From positions 1 to 48,060 of IMG/VR virus record IMGVR_UViG_3300044527_000853: 48,060 nt of DNA, one strand, 5' to 3'. A model generated the notes under the pieces. That model was not told the origin of the DNA. It searched no databases and was given only the letters and a program-made list of their open reading frames with translations. Source of the DNA: a virus. Positions 19,996-28,977 of the stretch are shown here, in pieces. A program made the position numbers and the translations under genes. How positions within the stretch are numbered: the stretch's first letter is position 1; each line of letters opens with the position of its first letter.

Positions 19996-21872
19996 TCACT
20001 GTCGCCTTTGATACGGAGACGGCGCTTATCCGCCCTGGGCTTTGCGCGCCCCCGCTTGCGTGTGTCACGTGGCAATGCGAAATCGATGCGCCGCACATCG
20101 AGAACGCTAGCGACGGTATTGCATTGGTACGCGCTTGGCTCGAATGGGGTAGCAAGCTCGTAGGCCATAACGTCGCATATGACCTTGCCGTCTTGTGCGC
20201 TGCAGAACCCAAGCTGATCCCTCTCGTGTTCAAGGCGTACGAAGAGGATCGAATCACGGACACGATGATTCGGCAGAAGCTTCTAGACATTGCAGCGGGT
20301 TGCTATCGGGGACGCTTCGGCTCTGGGGGCCGCTGGGTGAAGTTCGATTACTCCTTGAACGCAATCACGAAGCGGCTTTGTGGAAGGTCCCTCGACAAAG
20401 ACACGTGGCGTCTTCGCTACGGGGAACTTCTTGACGTGCCCTTGGCAGAGTGGCCCGAGGGAGCTCGAACCTACCCGCTCGAAGATGCCCGGGCCACTTG
20501 GGAGATCTGTCAAGCACAGGAACCCCATGCGCAAGAGTACCTACAAGACCAATACCGACAGGCCCGGGCCGCTTGGTGGCTGCACCTTTCCTCGGTTTGG
20601 GGCCTGCGGACCACTCCGGAAGGCGTGCGGCAACTGGGGGAGGCTACGGCTGCAGAGCTCGCAGAAGTGGAAGCGCGCTTGCAGTCTTTCGGGCTCATTC
20701 GCGCGAACGGCTCTCGAGACACGAAGCGGGCAAAAGCTCGCATGCTCGAAGTGTGCGGCTGGAAAGAGTCCCCCGAAGGCTTCGAGCCTGTTATCGGCAT
20801 CGGCGGGGAAGGCAAGCCGTTGCGCCTCGCCGATACGGGCAACGTGTCTTTGGACGCCGATGCCTGCGAGGCCTCGGGGGACGAAGTTCTAGAGGACTAC
20901 GCACGCGCTACACAGCTCAAAGGCGTGCTGTCTAAGGACTACGTTGCCTTGGTTCAGGGTGTGGAGTATCCGATCCACACCCGTTACGATCTGGCGGAGA
21001 CCGGCCGGACCACAAGCTCCAAGCCGAACGTACAGAACTGGCGCCGAATGCGGGGCATTCGCGAGTGCTTCGTGCCTCGCCCGGGCTACGTGTTCGCACA
21101 GAGTGACTATGACGGTCTCGAGCTTCGCACCCTTGCACAATCGTGCATTCGCTTGGTTGGCCGTTCGGAGCTAGCTCGGGCGCTGAATGCGGGCTTGGAT
21201 CCTCACCTTGCCCTTGCCGCTACGATCCTTGGGATCACCTATGACGAAGCCAAGACACGCAAGAAAGAAGAAGAAGTACAGAACGCGCGGCAAGTTGCCA
21301 AGGTAGCTAACTTCGGTTTCCCGGGGGGCCTGGGCGTAAAGACTCTAGTGCTCTTTGCACGCAAGGGTTACGGCGTAACGCTTAGCGAGGCACAAGCGCA
21401 GGACCTCAAAGAGCAATGGCTACGACAGTGGCCCGAGATGCGAGACTATTTTTCGCTAGTCGGGCGCATGGCCGAAGCGTCGACAGGGGCCACGATTACC
21501 CAGATCGGATCGAATCGCATCCGAGGGGGCGCAAGCTACACCGCAGCGTGCAATTCCTTCTTCCAAGGGCTCGGGGCCGATGCGACCAAACACGCGGGCT
21601 TCTTGATCTCGAAGGCTTGTTACGTCGACAGGGCTAGCCCTCTCTTTGGCTCTCGGATCGTCTGCTACGTGCACGATGAATTCATCTTGGAGGTGCCCGA
21701 GGAACGCGGGCACGAAGCGGCTACGGAGCTTGCAAGGCTCATGTGCGAGGGGGCTAACGCTTGGTTGCCTGACGTGCCGGCAACTACGGAGCCCCTGCTT
21801 ATGCGGATTTGGAGCAAGGAAGCGAAACGCGTAACGGACGCAGAAGGGCGACTAGTGCCGTGGACCCCATGA
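19992..21872 (+). CDS. Family A DNA polymerase with 3'-5' exonuclease, 626 aa
   Basis: The exonuclease domain has FDTETA (D7, E9), GHNVAYD (D64) and YPLEDA (D165). The polymerase has motif A SDYDGLELR (D372), motif B with R433, K437 and F441, and motif C VHDEF (H561-E563). In motif B the residue at the place of Tyr766 of E. coli Pol I is G445 (NFGFPGG), a variant seen in some phage polymerases. It copies phage DNA. It overlaps its neighbours by ATGA junctions on both sides. Confidence 0.95.
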   Translation: MITVAFDTETALIRPGLCAPPLACVTWQCEIDAPHIENASDGIALVRAWLEWGSKLVGHNVAYDLAVLCAAEPKLIPLVFKAYEEDRITDTMIRQKLLDIAAGCYRGRFGSGGRWVKFDYSLNAITKRLCGRSLDKDTWRLRYGELLDVPLAEWPEGARTYPLEDARATWEICQAQEPHAQEYLQDQYRQARAAWWLHLSSVWGLRTTPEGVRQLGEATAAELAEVEARLQSFGLIRANGSRDTKRAKARMLEVCGWKESPEGFEPVIGIGGEGKPLRLADTGNVSLDADACEASGDEVLEDYARATQLKGVLSKDYVALVQGVEYPIHTRYDLAETGRTTSSKPNVQNWRRMRGIRECFVPRPGYVFAQSDYDGLELRTLAQSCIRLVGRSELARALNAGLDPHLALAATILGITYDEAKTRKKEEEVQNARQVAKVANFGFPGGLGVKTLVLFARKGYGVTLSEAQAQDLKEQWLRQWPEMRDYFSLVGRMAEASTGATITQIGSNRIRGGASYTAACNSFFQGLGADATKHAGFLISKACYVDRASPLFGSRIVCYVHDEFILEVPEERGHEAATELARLMCEGANAWLPDVPATTEPLLMRIWSKEAKRVTDAEGRLVPWTP

Positions 21873-22366
21873 AATCAAGCAACCAAAGCGATAAAGAGCC
21901 GATGAACGTAGGGCGGAAGGACGACAAGGGGAAAGCGCGCTTGGACCTGATCCCGGAAGAGATCTTGCGCAAGGTGGACTTGTGCAGCCCGGCGCAGTGG
22001 GCCGTAAAGCAACTGGGAGAGGTGCGGGACGGCATGCTCTGGCCGGACAACTCCGATAAGGGCGCTGATTGGCTCTGGCTCTTTGAGTACGCAGCCACCC
22101 TGATTTGTCAGATCGATAGGCTCGACCCTGTGATTGCAATCGGGGAGGTGCTCGCCTTCGGCGCTGCGAAGTACGGAGACGATAACTGGCGGATGGTTTT
22201 GGAGGCGCCGGGGGGTGTCCTTCGCTACCGCAACGCAGCTCTTAGGCATATCTCCGCCCGGCTCTCAGGAGAGCTGAACGATCTGGAGAGCGGCTTTTCG
22301 CACATCGCGCACGCGGCGTGCTGCTTCATGTTCCTAGCCTGCAAAGAGCAACAATGCGGAACCTAA
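21869..22366 (+). CDS. dATP/dGTP diphosphohydrolase-like protein (MazZ-type N-domain), 165 aa
   Basis: The ATG at 21869 overlaps the polymerase stop. The pattern KDDKGKARLDLIP, then IGEVLAFGAAKYGDDNWR and RYRNAALRHISARLSGELND, matches the family named after phage dATP/dGTP diphosphohydrolases (MazG-related). Such enzymes split dNTPs to dNMP and pyrophosphate and shape the nucleotide pool. In 2-aminoadenine phages it acts with PurZ and DatZ, neither of which I see here. Confidence 0.75.
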   Translation: MKSSNQSDKEPMNVGRKDDKGKARLDLIPEEILRKVDLCSPAQWAVKQLGEVRDGMLWPDNSDKGADWLWLFEYAATLICQIDRLDPVIAIGEVLAFGAAKYGDDNWRMVLEAPGGVLRYRNAALRHISARLSGELNDLESGFSHIAHAACCFMFLACKEQQCGT

Positions 22367-22713
22367 AGACGCTTCAGATCTGCGGACAAGAGATCCAAGT
22401 ACTAGTCGCGAGTGCGGAAGAGGTGCCCGCACTGTCGGACAAGTACGGCTACGCGGAAACCGCGGCCGGGAAGATCTACCTCAATAGGGAAAACCCTCCG
22501 TCAATGATGAGCCACATACTCGTGCACGAGATCTTGCACGTGTTCCTGGAAGTGTCGGGCCTGGGGCAGTTCCTCTTTCGAGGCAAAGACGCAGAGACCT
22601 TGGAGGAGATCGCAATCCGCTTGGCTGCGCCCCACGTTGTCGCGCTGCTTCGTGAGAACGGTTCGGAGCTTTGGTGTGTAGAGGGGGCTTACGATGCGAA
22701 CGATCCTAGTTGA
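22354..22713 (+). CDS. Zincin-like putative metallopeptidase, ImmA/IrrE-like, 119 aa
   Basis: The ATG at 22354 overlaps the upstream gene by 13 bases. It has the zinc-binding motif HEILH at residues 58-62 in SHILVHEILHVFLEVSG. Size and motif fit minimal ImmA/IrrE-like or SprT-like gluzincins. In some elements ImmA cleaves a repressor, but no linked repressor is obvious. Proteolytic activity is not certain. Confidence 0.6.
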   Translation: MRNLKTLQICGQEIQVLVASAEEVPALSDKYGYAETAAGKIYLNRENPPSMMSHILVHEILHVFLEVSGLGQFLFRGKDAETLEEIAIRLAAPHVVALLRENGSELWCVEGAYDANDPS

Positions 22714-23266
22714 TTGCGACGGGGTGCTTGCAGACTTCATTGGCCGGGTTTGCAAGGTGCTCCAAGGTGCCAACCCTAAACAGGCCCATATCTACAATCC
22801 GGAACTTTTTGAGGTGTACGACATCAAAAGAACGCTTCTGTCTACGGAGCTTTCTTGGGTCTCGAGCGCTTGTAAGCAGCCCGGCTTCGCTGCTTCCCTG
22901 GACTGGTATGAAGGCGCGAAAGAGTGGCTCGCATCGATTCGCCACCTTGGAACCGTCGTGTGCCTTACGTCCCCCTTTTCGGGCGCGCCCAGCTGGGTGC
23001 AAGAACGCGCCGAGTGGCTGCGCGGGCACGTGGATCAAGTGCACTTCTGTCGCAAAGAAGCCAAACGCTTTGTGCCCGGGGACCTGCTTATTGAGGATTG
23101 CGCACAGACTGCTTACGAGTGGTCCGAGACGCAGCGAAAGCCTTCGATCATCCTTGAGCGGCCTTGGAACCGAAGGACCTCAAGTTTAGTAATCGGAATG
23201 CCAGCAGCGAAGGTGCTTCGAGCTTTTCGCTACTCGGGGCTTTTGAACTTGGGGCAACTACTATGA
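22694..23266 (+). CDS. 5'(3')-deoxyribonucleotidase-like HAD phosphatase, 190 aa
   Basis: HAD motif I is VDCDGVLADF (D7, D9), with a later CLTSPF and a DLLIEDCA motif near residue 137 for motifs II-IV. This matches NT5C-type deoxynucleotidases that dephosphorylate dNMPs. It follows the dNTP diphosphohydrolase, whose product dNMP would be its substrate. The start overlaps the zincin gene by 20 bases, and its stop overlaps the next ATG. Confidence 0.75.
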   Translation: MRTILVDCDGVLADFIGRVCKVLQGANPKQAHIYNPELFEVYDIKRTLLSTELSWVSSACKQPGFAASLDWYEGAKEWLASIRHLGTVVCLTSPFSGAPSWVQERAEWLRGHVDQVHFCRKEAKRFVPGDLLIEDCAQTAYEWSETQRKPSIILERPWNRRTSSLVIGMPAAKVLRAFRYSGLLNLGQLL

Positions 23267-24078
23267 GCGCCCTAGCTCGCGTCGTTATTCCTGACTCGCA
23301 CGGGGCACACATCGATACGGAAGCCCGCAAGGCGTTCCTTTCGGACCTCAAGGCGATCTGCCCCGAGCAAATCGTGATGCTAGGAGATCACCTAGACGCA
23401 GGGGGCACGTTCTCAACTCATCAACGCTCTTACACACACGAGATCCCCGAGAGCTACGAAGACGATTGCGCCGCAACTAACAGCTTCTTGGACGAGATCC
23501 AAAAGGCTGCGCCTTCCGCCTCGATTCACTACCTCGAAGGCAACCATGAAGCCCACGTAGAACGTTGGGCCGCTCGCACGTTCACGAACAAAAAAGATGC
23601 AGACATGTTGCTCGAGCGCTTTGGCCCGGCTGCAGCGCTCGAGCTGAAGCAGCGGGGGATCCGCTATTACAAGCGTTCAGAGCAGTATATGGGCCTTTCG
23701 ATCCCCGGAGCTATCAAGCTGGGGAAGGTGTACTTCGTGCACGGCGTTAGTCACTCCCGGCACGCGGCTGCTACGCACGTGGCCCGCTTCGGGGCTAACG
23801 TAGTGTTCGGACACGTTCACCGCTCGCAAAGCGTTGTAGAGCGCACGGTAGTGTCTGCAGGCTTCGGCGCTTGGTGCCCCGGCACATTGGCCAAGCTACA
23901 GCCCCTTTACGCGCACACGTCCCCCACGTCTTGGAGCCATGGCTACGGGCTTCAATTCGTGTCTTCTACGGGCAAGTTCATTCACTGGAATGTGCCGATC
24001 CACCAAGGGGAATCGATGCTCATCGAAACCGTGGACATGCTCTCGAAGCGGAAAGAGGGGAAGCGTGTCCGCAACTGA
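23263..24078 (+). CDS. Calcineurin-like metallophosphoesterase, 271 aa
   Basis: The ATG at 23263 overlaps the upstream TGA. Metallophosphoesterase motifs: VIPDSHG (D11, H13), LGDHLDAGG (D42), EGNHE (94-97), VHGVSHS and FGHVHRS. These build the two-metal site of phosphodiesterases. Substrate may be nucleic acid ends, nucleotides or cyclic nucleotides; in phages such enzymes can act in DNA processing or against signalling nucleotides. The precise activity cannot be read from sequence. Confidence 0.8.
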   Translation: MSALARVVIPDSHGAHIDTEARKAFLSDLKAICPEQIVMLGDHLDAGGTFSTHQRSYTHEIPESYEDDCAATNSFLDEIQKAAPSASIHYLEGNHEAHVERWAARTFTNKKDADMLLERFGPAAALELKQRGIRYYKRSEQYMGLSIPGAIKLGKVYFVHGVSHSRHAAATHVARFGANVVFGHVHRSQSVVERTVVSAGFGAWCPGTLAKLQPLYAHTSPTSWSHGYGLQFVSSTGKFIHWNVPIHQGESMLIETVDMLSKRKEGKRVRN

Positions 24079-24793
24079 ACGCCCCAAGAAGCTCGCAGAA
24101 TACGTTGCACTGCGCACCTCTACCGAGCCGGACCCGAAGAAGCTCCGAAAGCTGCGGGACGAACTTGTAGAGCTGAATCGTCCCCTAGCTATCCGGCTCG
24201 CACGAAGGTACGGCGCAGGTGGCGAAGACGAAGACGTTTTGCAAGGCGCACTCATCGGGATCACTCGAGCGCTGGAAACCTTCGAGCCCGGCAAGGGGTC
24301 TTTCTCTACCTACGCGGCCTATTGGGTGCGGCACGAAGTGCAACAGACCTTGCAGTCTGCAACTACGATCCGACGAACGCGACAGCACCGTATTCCGGCG
24401 CCCGTGGCGGAAGCTGCGAACAAGTTCCGGCTGAAGCACGGACGGGAGCCAACCCCCGAAGACCTGGGCGTTAGCCGCGCCGATTGGGAGGATTGGATCG
24501 TGGCCCCGGGTTTCGTGGGCATCCAAGACGATGATACCGAGCCCCTCGGGCACGTGACGTTGGGTACCACGGACTTCGACGGCTCTAACGAGTCGGCGCT
24601 TCGGCGGGATATCGAGCATGCTCTAAAGGGAGTATCGGCCCGCACGAAAGAATTGTTTCTCGAATACTACTTGGAGCACGGCGAAGAAGTGGACCTTGCG
24701 GAGCTCGCGAGGTCCAAGGGCATGACGCTGCGCAACGCAGAGCTAGCGCTAAGCAACGCGCGCAAGCACATTCAACGCTCCCTAGCACGATGA
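24065..24793 (+). CDS. Phage sigma-70 family RNA polymerase sigma factor, 242 aa
   Basis: The GTG at 24065 follows AAAGAGGGGAAGC, a strong ribosome-binding site. Region 2 spans about 33-98 (DVLQGALIGITRALETF, GSFSTYAAYWVRHEV), region 3 about 108-145 (REPTPEDLG) and region 4 about 180-242 (RTKELFLEYYL, DLAELARSKGMTLRNAELAL). It should direct host RNA polymerase to phage promoters. The elements at 7588-7610 and 39302-39324 are candidate targets. It is coupled to terL by a 4-base overlap. Confidence 0.9.
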   Translation: MSATERPKKLAEYVALRTSTEPDPKKLRKLRDELVELNRPLAIRLARRYGAGGEDEDVLQGALIGITRALETFEPGKGSFSTYAAYWVRHEVQQTLQSATTIRRTRQHRIPAPVAEAANKFRLKHGREPTPEDLGVSRADWEDWIVAPGFVGIQDDDTEPLGHVTLGTTDFDGSNESALRRDIEHALKGVSARTKELFLEYYLEHGEEVDLAELARSKGMTLRNAELALSNARKHIQRSLAR

Positions 24794-26253
24794 GAAAGAA
24801 CGCACTCGCAGCCCTAGATAGGACGGTAGGCCTACTTGACGGGCTGCATGCGTTTGTCCGTATGGCTTGGTCCCAAGTAGAGCCCGGCCCGTTCAAAGAC
24901 AACTGGCATATCGGGGCGATCTGCGAGCACCTGGAAGCCGTTCACAAAGGTCAGATCCGGCGCCTAGTTGTGAACGTGCCCCCCGGCTGTATGAAGTCGC
25001 TAACCACTTGCGTCTTCTGGAATGTGTGGTCCTGGATCCAAGACCCTCGGTTGCGTTGGATCTTCACTTCCTACGATGGCCGGCTTACGGGCAAGCGTGA
25101 CGGAGGTAGGTGCCTGCAACTTGTGCAAAGTGCATGGTTCCGAGAACGCTGGGGCCACATTTTTACGGTGCCGTCCAAGGAAGCTGCAGCCGGAGACTTC
25201 TCTACCAGTGCAGGAGGCTTTCGCTACGGAACCTCCTTCGAGGGTGGAATTACTGGACGCCACGCGCATCGGCTTGTCATTGACGATCCGATCAAGCCCG
25301 GCAACCTAACGAAAGTCGCGCTCGAGAATTGCGAAGACCTTTGGAAGACCACTTTGCGCTCTCGTATCTTGCCCGAAGAAGAGGGGGGCGCCGCTGTACT
25401 CATCATGCAGCGACTGCATGAAAGAGATCTGGCCGGAATCTTTGAGAAGGAGGGGGGATGGGAGTTTCTCCGCTTACCCATGAGCTTCGAAAGCTCGCGC
25501 CCATGCAGCACCTCGATAGGCTTTGAAGATCCTCGAAAGGAAGACGGAGAGCTACTTTTCCCTTCCCGCTTCTCCGATACCGAGGTCAAAGCGAGAGCTC
25601 GAGAGATGGGGCCTATCGGCACGGCCGCGCAAGAGCAACAGCGCCCAACGCCGGAGGGAGGAGCCATCTTCCAGCGGTCTTGGTTCCGTCGCTACGCGGT
25701 ACCCCCAGCAAAGTTCGACACGATCATACAGTCTTGGGACATGGCCTTTAGAGGGGAGGCAGATTCTGACTTTGTGTGCGGGCAAGTGTGGGGGGTGGCA
25801 GGTGCGGAATACTACCTCTTGGACCGCATACACGAACGCTTGGACTTCCCGGGCACGGTCGCTGCAGTTGAGGCAATGTGCCGCAAGTGGCCCCGGTGCT
25901 CGGTGAAGCTTGTGGAAGCCAAAGCGAACGGCCCCGCAGTGGTGGCCCACCTTCGAAAGAAGATCCCCGGCTTAGTCGAGATCGAACCGGAGGGGGGAAA
26001 GATCGCAAGAGCTAACGGCGTAGCGCCATACTACGAAGCAGGTAACGTTTACCACCCCGAGCCCGAAAAGGCGCCATGGGTAGACGATCACGAGACGGAG
26101 CTTATCGCGTTCCCCAAGGGCGCGCACGATGACTCTGTGGACGCTTCGACCCAAGCACTAGCTTGGATTGTGATGCGGGCTTCTCAACTTGCTGCGGCTA
26201 TGAACGCCCTGGATAAGGACCCTTCAAGGCTTGCAGCTCTGGGGCTCGCATGA
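24790..26253 (+). CDS. terL: Terminase large subunit, 487 aa
   Basis: The ATPase part has VNVPPGCMKS (Walker A, residues 61-70) and LVIDDP (Walker B), and the nuclease part has SWDMAF and AHDDSVDASTQAL. This is the two-domain layout of DNA-packaging terminases. It cuts and pumps concatemeric phage DNA into proheads at the portal. ATGA overlap with the sigma factor gene. The small subunit candidate is 2.7 kb away (28974), beyond the inverted portal block. Confidence 0.95.
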   Translation: MRKNALAALDRTVGLLDGLHAFVRMAWSQVEPGPFKDNWHIGAICEHLEAVHKGQIRRLVVNVPPGCMKSLTTCVFWNVWSWIQDPRLRWIFTSYDGRLTGKRDGGRCLQLVQSAWFRERWGHIFTVPSKEAAAGDFSTSAGGFRYGTSFEGGITGRHAHRLVIDDPIKPGNLTKVALENCEDLWKTTLRSRILPEEEGGAAVLIMQRLHERDLAGIFEKEGGWEFLRLPMSFESSRPCSTSIGFEDPRKEDGELLFPSRFSDTEVKARAREMGPIGTAAQEQQRPTPEGGAIFQRSWFRRYAVPPAKFDTIIQSWDMAFRGEADSDFVCGQVWGVAGAEYYLLDRIHERLDFPGTVAAVEAMCRKWPRCSVKLVEAKANGPAVVAHLRKKIPGLVEIEPEGGKIARANGVAPYYEAGNVYHPEPEKAPWVDDHETELIAFPKGAHDDSVDASTQALAWIVMRASQLAAAMNALDKDPSRLAALGLA

Positions 26254-26426
26254 TCCCCGAACCCGATGATTGGGACGCGCTGGAACACATGCTTGCATCT
26301 TGCACGCTGTCTCAAGTTCTTCGCTTCGCTGCAGCCGTTCAAGAGATCGAATCTCAGCGGGAAGAGCTGTACCTTGAGCTAGGTACAGCTTCTACCGTGC
26401 CGCCCAAAGATCCGGAGGTACGTTGA
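26250..26426 (+). CDS. Small hypothetical protein, 58 aa
   Basis: The ATG at 26250 overlaps the terL stop and the frame closes in a TTGA overlap with the next gene. The product is acidic and helical (LRFAAAVQEIESQREELYLE). Double coupling supports it as real; no family recognised. Confidence 0.65.
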   Translation: MIPEPDDWDALEHMLASCTLSQVLRFAAAVQEIESQREELYLELGTASTVPPKDPEVR

Positions 26427-26638
26427 CGTTCACCGTGCACACTTGCAGGGATTGCGGCGGGGTGGCTCACCCTGCGAGCGGGTGTCAATACTCTGAGACG
26501 TGGATCGTCTGCGGCCCGTGCACTCGTAAGGCGTGGGCTTGGTTGCTAAGACACATCAACGGCAAAGGAGGGCGCAGCGGGCTCTATTTCTACGAGCATG
26601 CTGCCCCTATTCGTCTGCTTCCGGGATCACAGGAATAG
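26423..26638 (+). CDS. Zinc-ribbon protein, 71 aa
   Basis: TTG at 26423 overlaps the preceding stop. Cysteines CRDC, C and CGPC in the first half form a zinc ribbon. The rest is Trp/Arg-rich and basic. Its 3' end overlaps the converging Mu-F-like gene by 32 bases. Function unknown. Confidence 0.6.
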   Translation: MTFTVHTCRDCGGVAHPASGCQYSETWIVCGPCTRKAWAWLLRHINGKGGRSGLYFYEHAAPIRLLPGSQE

Positions 26639-27350
26639 CGACACAGCGACACTGAAAGTCTTCGCCCGGGTGCCCCACTGAGGGCGGGTTGTTCCAGGCA
26701 AAGCGCTGTCCCTCTAGAGCTCGGTGCTCGTCCCTTACGCGTTCGTCAAGGGAGGTACTCCACTCGTAGTATTCTACTCCGGCTTGCACTTGCCGTGTCT
26801 GCGTAATGGCTGCGTTCGTCTTCAGCGTCTGATCTCTTGCGATAAGCTCCGCCCGGGACACGCTTACGTTGCCACGTTCTAGGAGCCGGGCTTGCAGCTC
26901 TTCCACTCGCCACGTGTTCGCTTCCGGATCGTCGAACACCGCTCGCACGTCTTTGGCGTAAGCGCGCAAGGCCTTCTCCACTAGCCGAATGTTTTCGTCC
27001 CTTGCCTGGGAGATGGTAGCCGAGATGCCCATAGCGTTCGCGTTGATGCCCACCACGGCTAGAGCGTCTCCGTTGGACTCCGAAACATCTTCGGCCATAC
27101 GACCGAACAGCCGAGCAACGGCGCTGGGCACAGCCGCAATGATCCGTGCGAAGTGCACTTCGAATTCGCTGGGAAGAGGCCGAGAGGCATCGGTGCGGAA
27201 GAGCCCGCGGCCCGAGAGCCAAGCCATCGTCGACTTATGCGCCTCCCCCAGGTAAGAGGCAAGAGCTCGCTTATAGCGAAGCTCCGCCTTTCGCACTGAT
27301 AAGCGCCTTGCGAACCTTCGGCGCTTGGCTCTATTGCTTAGCGCCGGCAT
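26607..27350 (-). CDS. Mu gpF-like head morphogenesis/minor capsid protein, 247 aa
   Basis: The C-terminal pattern has LIARDQTLKTNAAITQTRQ, then DERVRDEHRALEGQRFAW and GHPGEDFQCRCVAIPV, the hallmark of Mu-F-like minor head proteins (with the CRC end). The N-terminal half is helical. The GTG at 27350 overlaps the portal gene by 20 bases. It is made with the portal for prohead assembly or DNA ejection. Confidence 0.85.
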   Translation of the reverse strand: MPALSNRAKRRRFARRLSVRKAELRYKRALASYLGEAHKSTMAWLSGRGLFRTDASRPLPSEFEVHFARIIAAVPSAVARLFGRMAEDVSESNGDALAVVGINANAMGISATISQARDENIRLVEKALRAYAKDVRAVFDDPEANTWRVEELQARLLERGNVSVSRAELIARDQTLKTNAAITQTRQVQAGVEYYEWSTSLDERVRDEHRALEGQRFAWNNPPSVGHPGEDFQCRCVAIPVIPEADE

Positions 27351-28767
27351 CGTCTTCCGTGGCGTCTTCCGTGGCGTCTTCGGGAGTGTCTTCGGGAGTG
27401 TCTTCAGCTGGCGGGGGCACGGCTACCGGGGGAGGATCTTTCGCCATTGAGATCTCCGCTTCTAGCGAAGCCTTGCGCGCTTCTTCGTCGATTTCAATCA
27501 CGCCCCCCTGCTTCGCTCCGAACCGAGCTAGCGCGACTTCTTCAGGGAAAAGCACCCCCTCTCGGATGTACAGTACATCTGTTTCCGCTTGCGTCTTCTC
27601 CAAGGCTGCGCTTTCCGAAGCGGAGGGCGCATTCAGGGAAGGCCACTCGACTTCGAACTTTTGCCCGGCCGAAAGAATGCCGAAGAACTTGCGGATCGCA
27701 GGCCCAAGCTCCTTCTTCTGCATGGTCGAGAGCTCGTCATACCACCCCCGTGTATCGCTCTCGCCCGTTGCGTTCATGCCTGCAGGCGAGCGACCAAAAA
27801 GGACAGTGGCCGGCATGTCAGAGAACGCGCAAACAAGAAGCATCATCCGGTCCAAGACTTCGGGGATACCTGCGAAGCTCGTAGCGATGCGTTCGAACTT
27901 CTCCCCATCGGCGTCCAACATGATAGCCCGGCCGGAAGAGCGTTGCGAATCTACGATCGCCATTCGCTTAGCAAGCGTTGTAGGGTCGTTTGCGATCGCT
28001 TGCATCAGCCCTTGCAGCGTGAACACCGCCTGCGAGGCATCGGCCATAAGGGCCGCTGAAGACTGGTAGCTAGTGATATACCACTGCAGGGCCGTATAGA
28101 CCCGCTGCAGAACGGAGAGCCCCCAACCATTCGCCCGGCGCCTACGAGCATCAGCGGGCACGCCGTCGAAGCGAAGCACGCGGCTTTCATGCACCAAGTG
28201 CACGGCCCCGTCGGCTGCAATATGGTACAGCTCGGGTTTGTTGTAGTTGGGCCGCAACGGCTCCCGGTACGTTTGCGCGACGGAGACGAAGCGACGATCC
28301 AAGGGAGTAAGGAAGTCGACGCTACGCACCCCCTGAACGTTCAAAGGCTTTTCGGGGGGCAGCCCGTCATTTGCTCCGATCAATAGGATCGCTCCGCCAT
28401 ACTGGCGGGCACCCACCACAGTCTCTACCAAGGCATCGTCGAAGTTCAGATCCGCGGCCCGATCTGTCCACACCTTCACCTTTTCGGCGTCTTGCCCTGC
28501 AAGGGTGTAGCCCCTGCGCATGCTCTCCTTCGGCTTCTTCTCTACAATCTTGGCGGAAAGCGCATCGCTTTCGCACATCGCTTGCAGCATGAAGTCGGGA
28601 AGAAGGATCGGCGCGCTAAAGCCGAGCTGCGCCGTCTTGTCACGAGTGGTCCCGTAGCCAAGCATGGCATTTTCCCAACCATCCGAACGCACCCTAGGGG
28701 GCTCGATAACGGAGGAGACCGGGGGGGACGGGTACAAAAACTCTTTGGCGCGCGCTAGAAGACCCAC
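27331..28767 (-). CDS. Portal protein, DUF1073-like, 478 aa
   Basis: The N-terminal part KEFLYP, then FMLQAMCESDALSAKIVEKK and ESMRRGYTLAG, match DUF1073-type portals. VLFGRSPAGMNATGESDTR near residue 335 and PAIRKFF are further portal motifs. Twelve copies form the DNA channel at the head vertex. The acidic C-terminus has EDTPEDTPEDATEDATEDD repeats. The GTG start at 28767 has no clear ribosome-binding site. The gene diverges from the HTH gene at 28795 with only 27 bases between. Confidence 0.9.
   Translation of the reverse strand: MGLLARAKEFLYPSPPVSSVIEPPRVRSDGWENAMLGYGTTRDKTAQLGFSAPILLPDFMLQAMCESDALSAKIVEKKPKESMRRGYTLAGQDAEKVKVWTDRAADLNFDDALVETVVGARQYGGAILLIGANDGLPPEKPLNVQGVRSVDFLTPLDRRFVSVAQTYREPLRPNYNKPELYHIAADGAVHLVHESRVLRFDGVPADARRRRANGWGLSVLQRVYTALQWYITSYQSSAALMADASQAVFTLQGLMQAIANDPTTLAKRMAIVDSQRSSGRAIMLDADGEKFERIATSFAGIPEVLDRMMLLVCAFSDMPATVLFGRSPAGMNATGESDTRGWYDELSTMQKKELGPAIRKFFGILSAGQKFEVEWPSLNAPSASESAALEKTQAETDVLYIREGVLFPEEVALARFGAKQGGVIEIDEEARKASLEAEISMAKDPPPVAVPPPAEDTPEDTPEDATEDATEDDAGAKQ
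27350..27411 (-). repeat. 12-bp repeats coding for the acidic portal tail
   Basis: Two short runs of near-identical 12-bp units (plus-strand GTGGCGTCTTCC and GGGAGTGTCTTC) code for EDTP/EDAT repeats at the portal C-terminus. Confidence 0.7.
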
Positions 28768-28794
28768 GCGGCAAGGCTAGGCTTGGGTTGACAC

Positions 28795-28977
28795 ATGCCG
28801 TACAAGACGCCCAAAGGCCGGCTACGGGAAGCCGGCGCACTTCGAGTGCTCGAGCTGCGCCGAGAGGGCAAGACCTATGCGGAGATCTCCCAAGATCTTG
28901 CTGTGACGATCGGCACCGTGTTCAGGATCTGCACCGGGCGCACTTGGGCTTTCTTGCGCGACAGGGTGCCCGCATGA
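28795..28977 (+). CDS. Small helix-turn-helix protein, 60 aa
   Basis: The ATG at 28795 begins a 60-aa protein with LRREGKTYAEISQDLAVTIG then TVFRICTGRTW, a clear homeodomain/resolvase-like helix-turn-helix. It is coupled to the next gene by ATGA. It may bind DNA near the terminase small subunit region, for packaging or regulation. Only 27 bases separate it from the divergent portal gene, so a promoter would reach into that gene. Confidence 0.65.
   Translation: MPYKTPKGRLREAGALRVLELRREGKTYAEISQDLAVTIGTVFRICTGRTWAFLRDRVPA

Noticed and set aside
19992-23266. A 2-aminoadenine (Z-genome) biosynthesis system, suggested by the polymerase and the MazZ-like protein
   Set aside because: No PurZ (adenylosuccinate synthetase-like) or DatZ (HD phosphohydrolase) gene is seen in the window, and MazZ-like proteins occur widely without Z-DNA.
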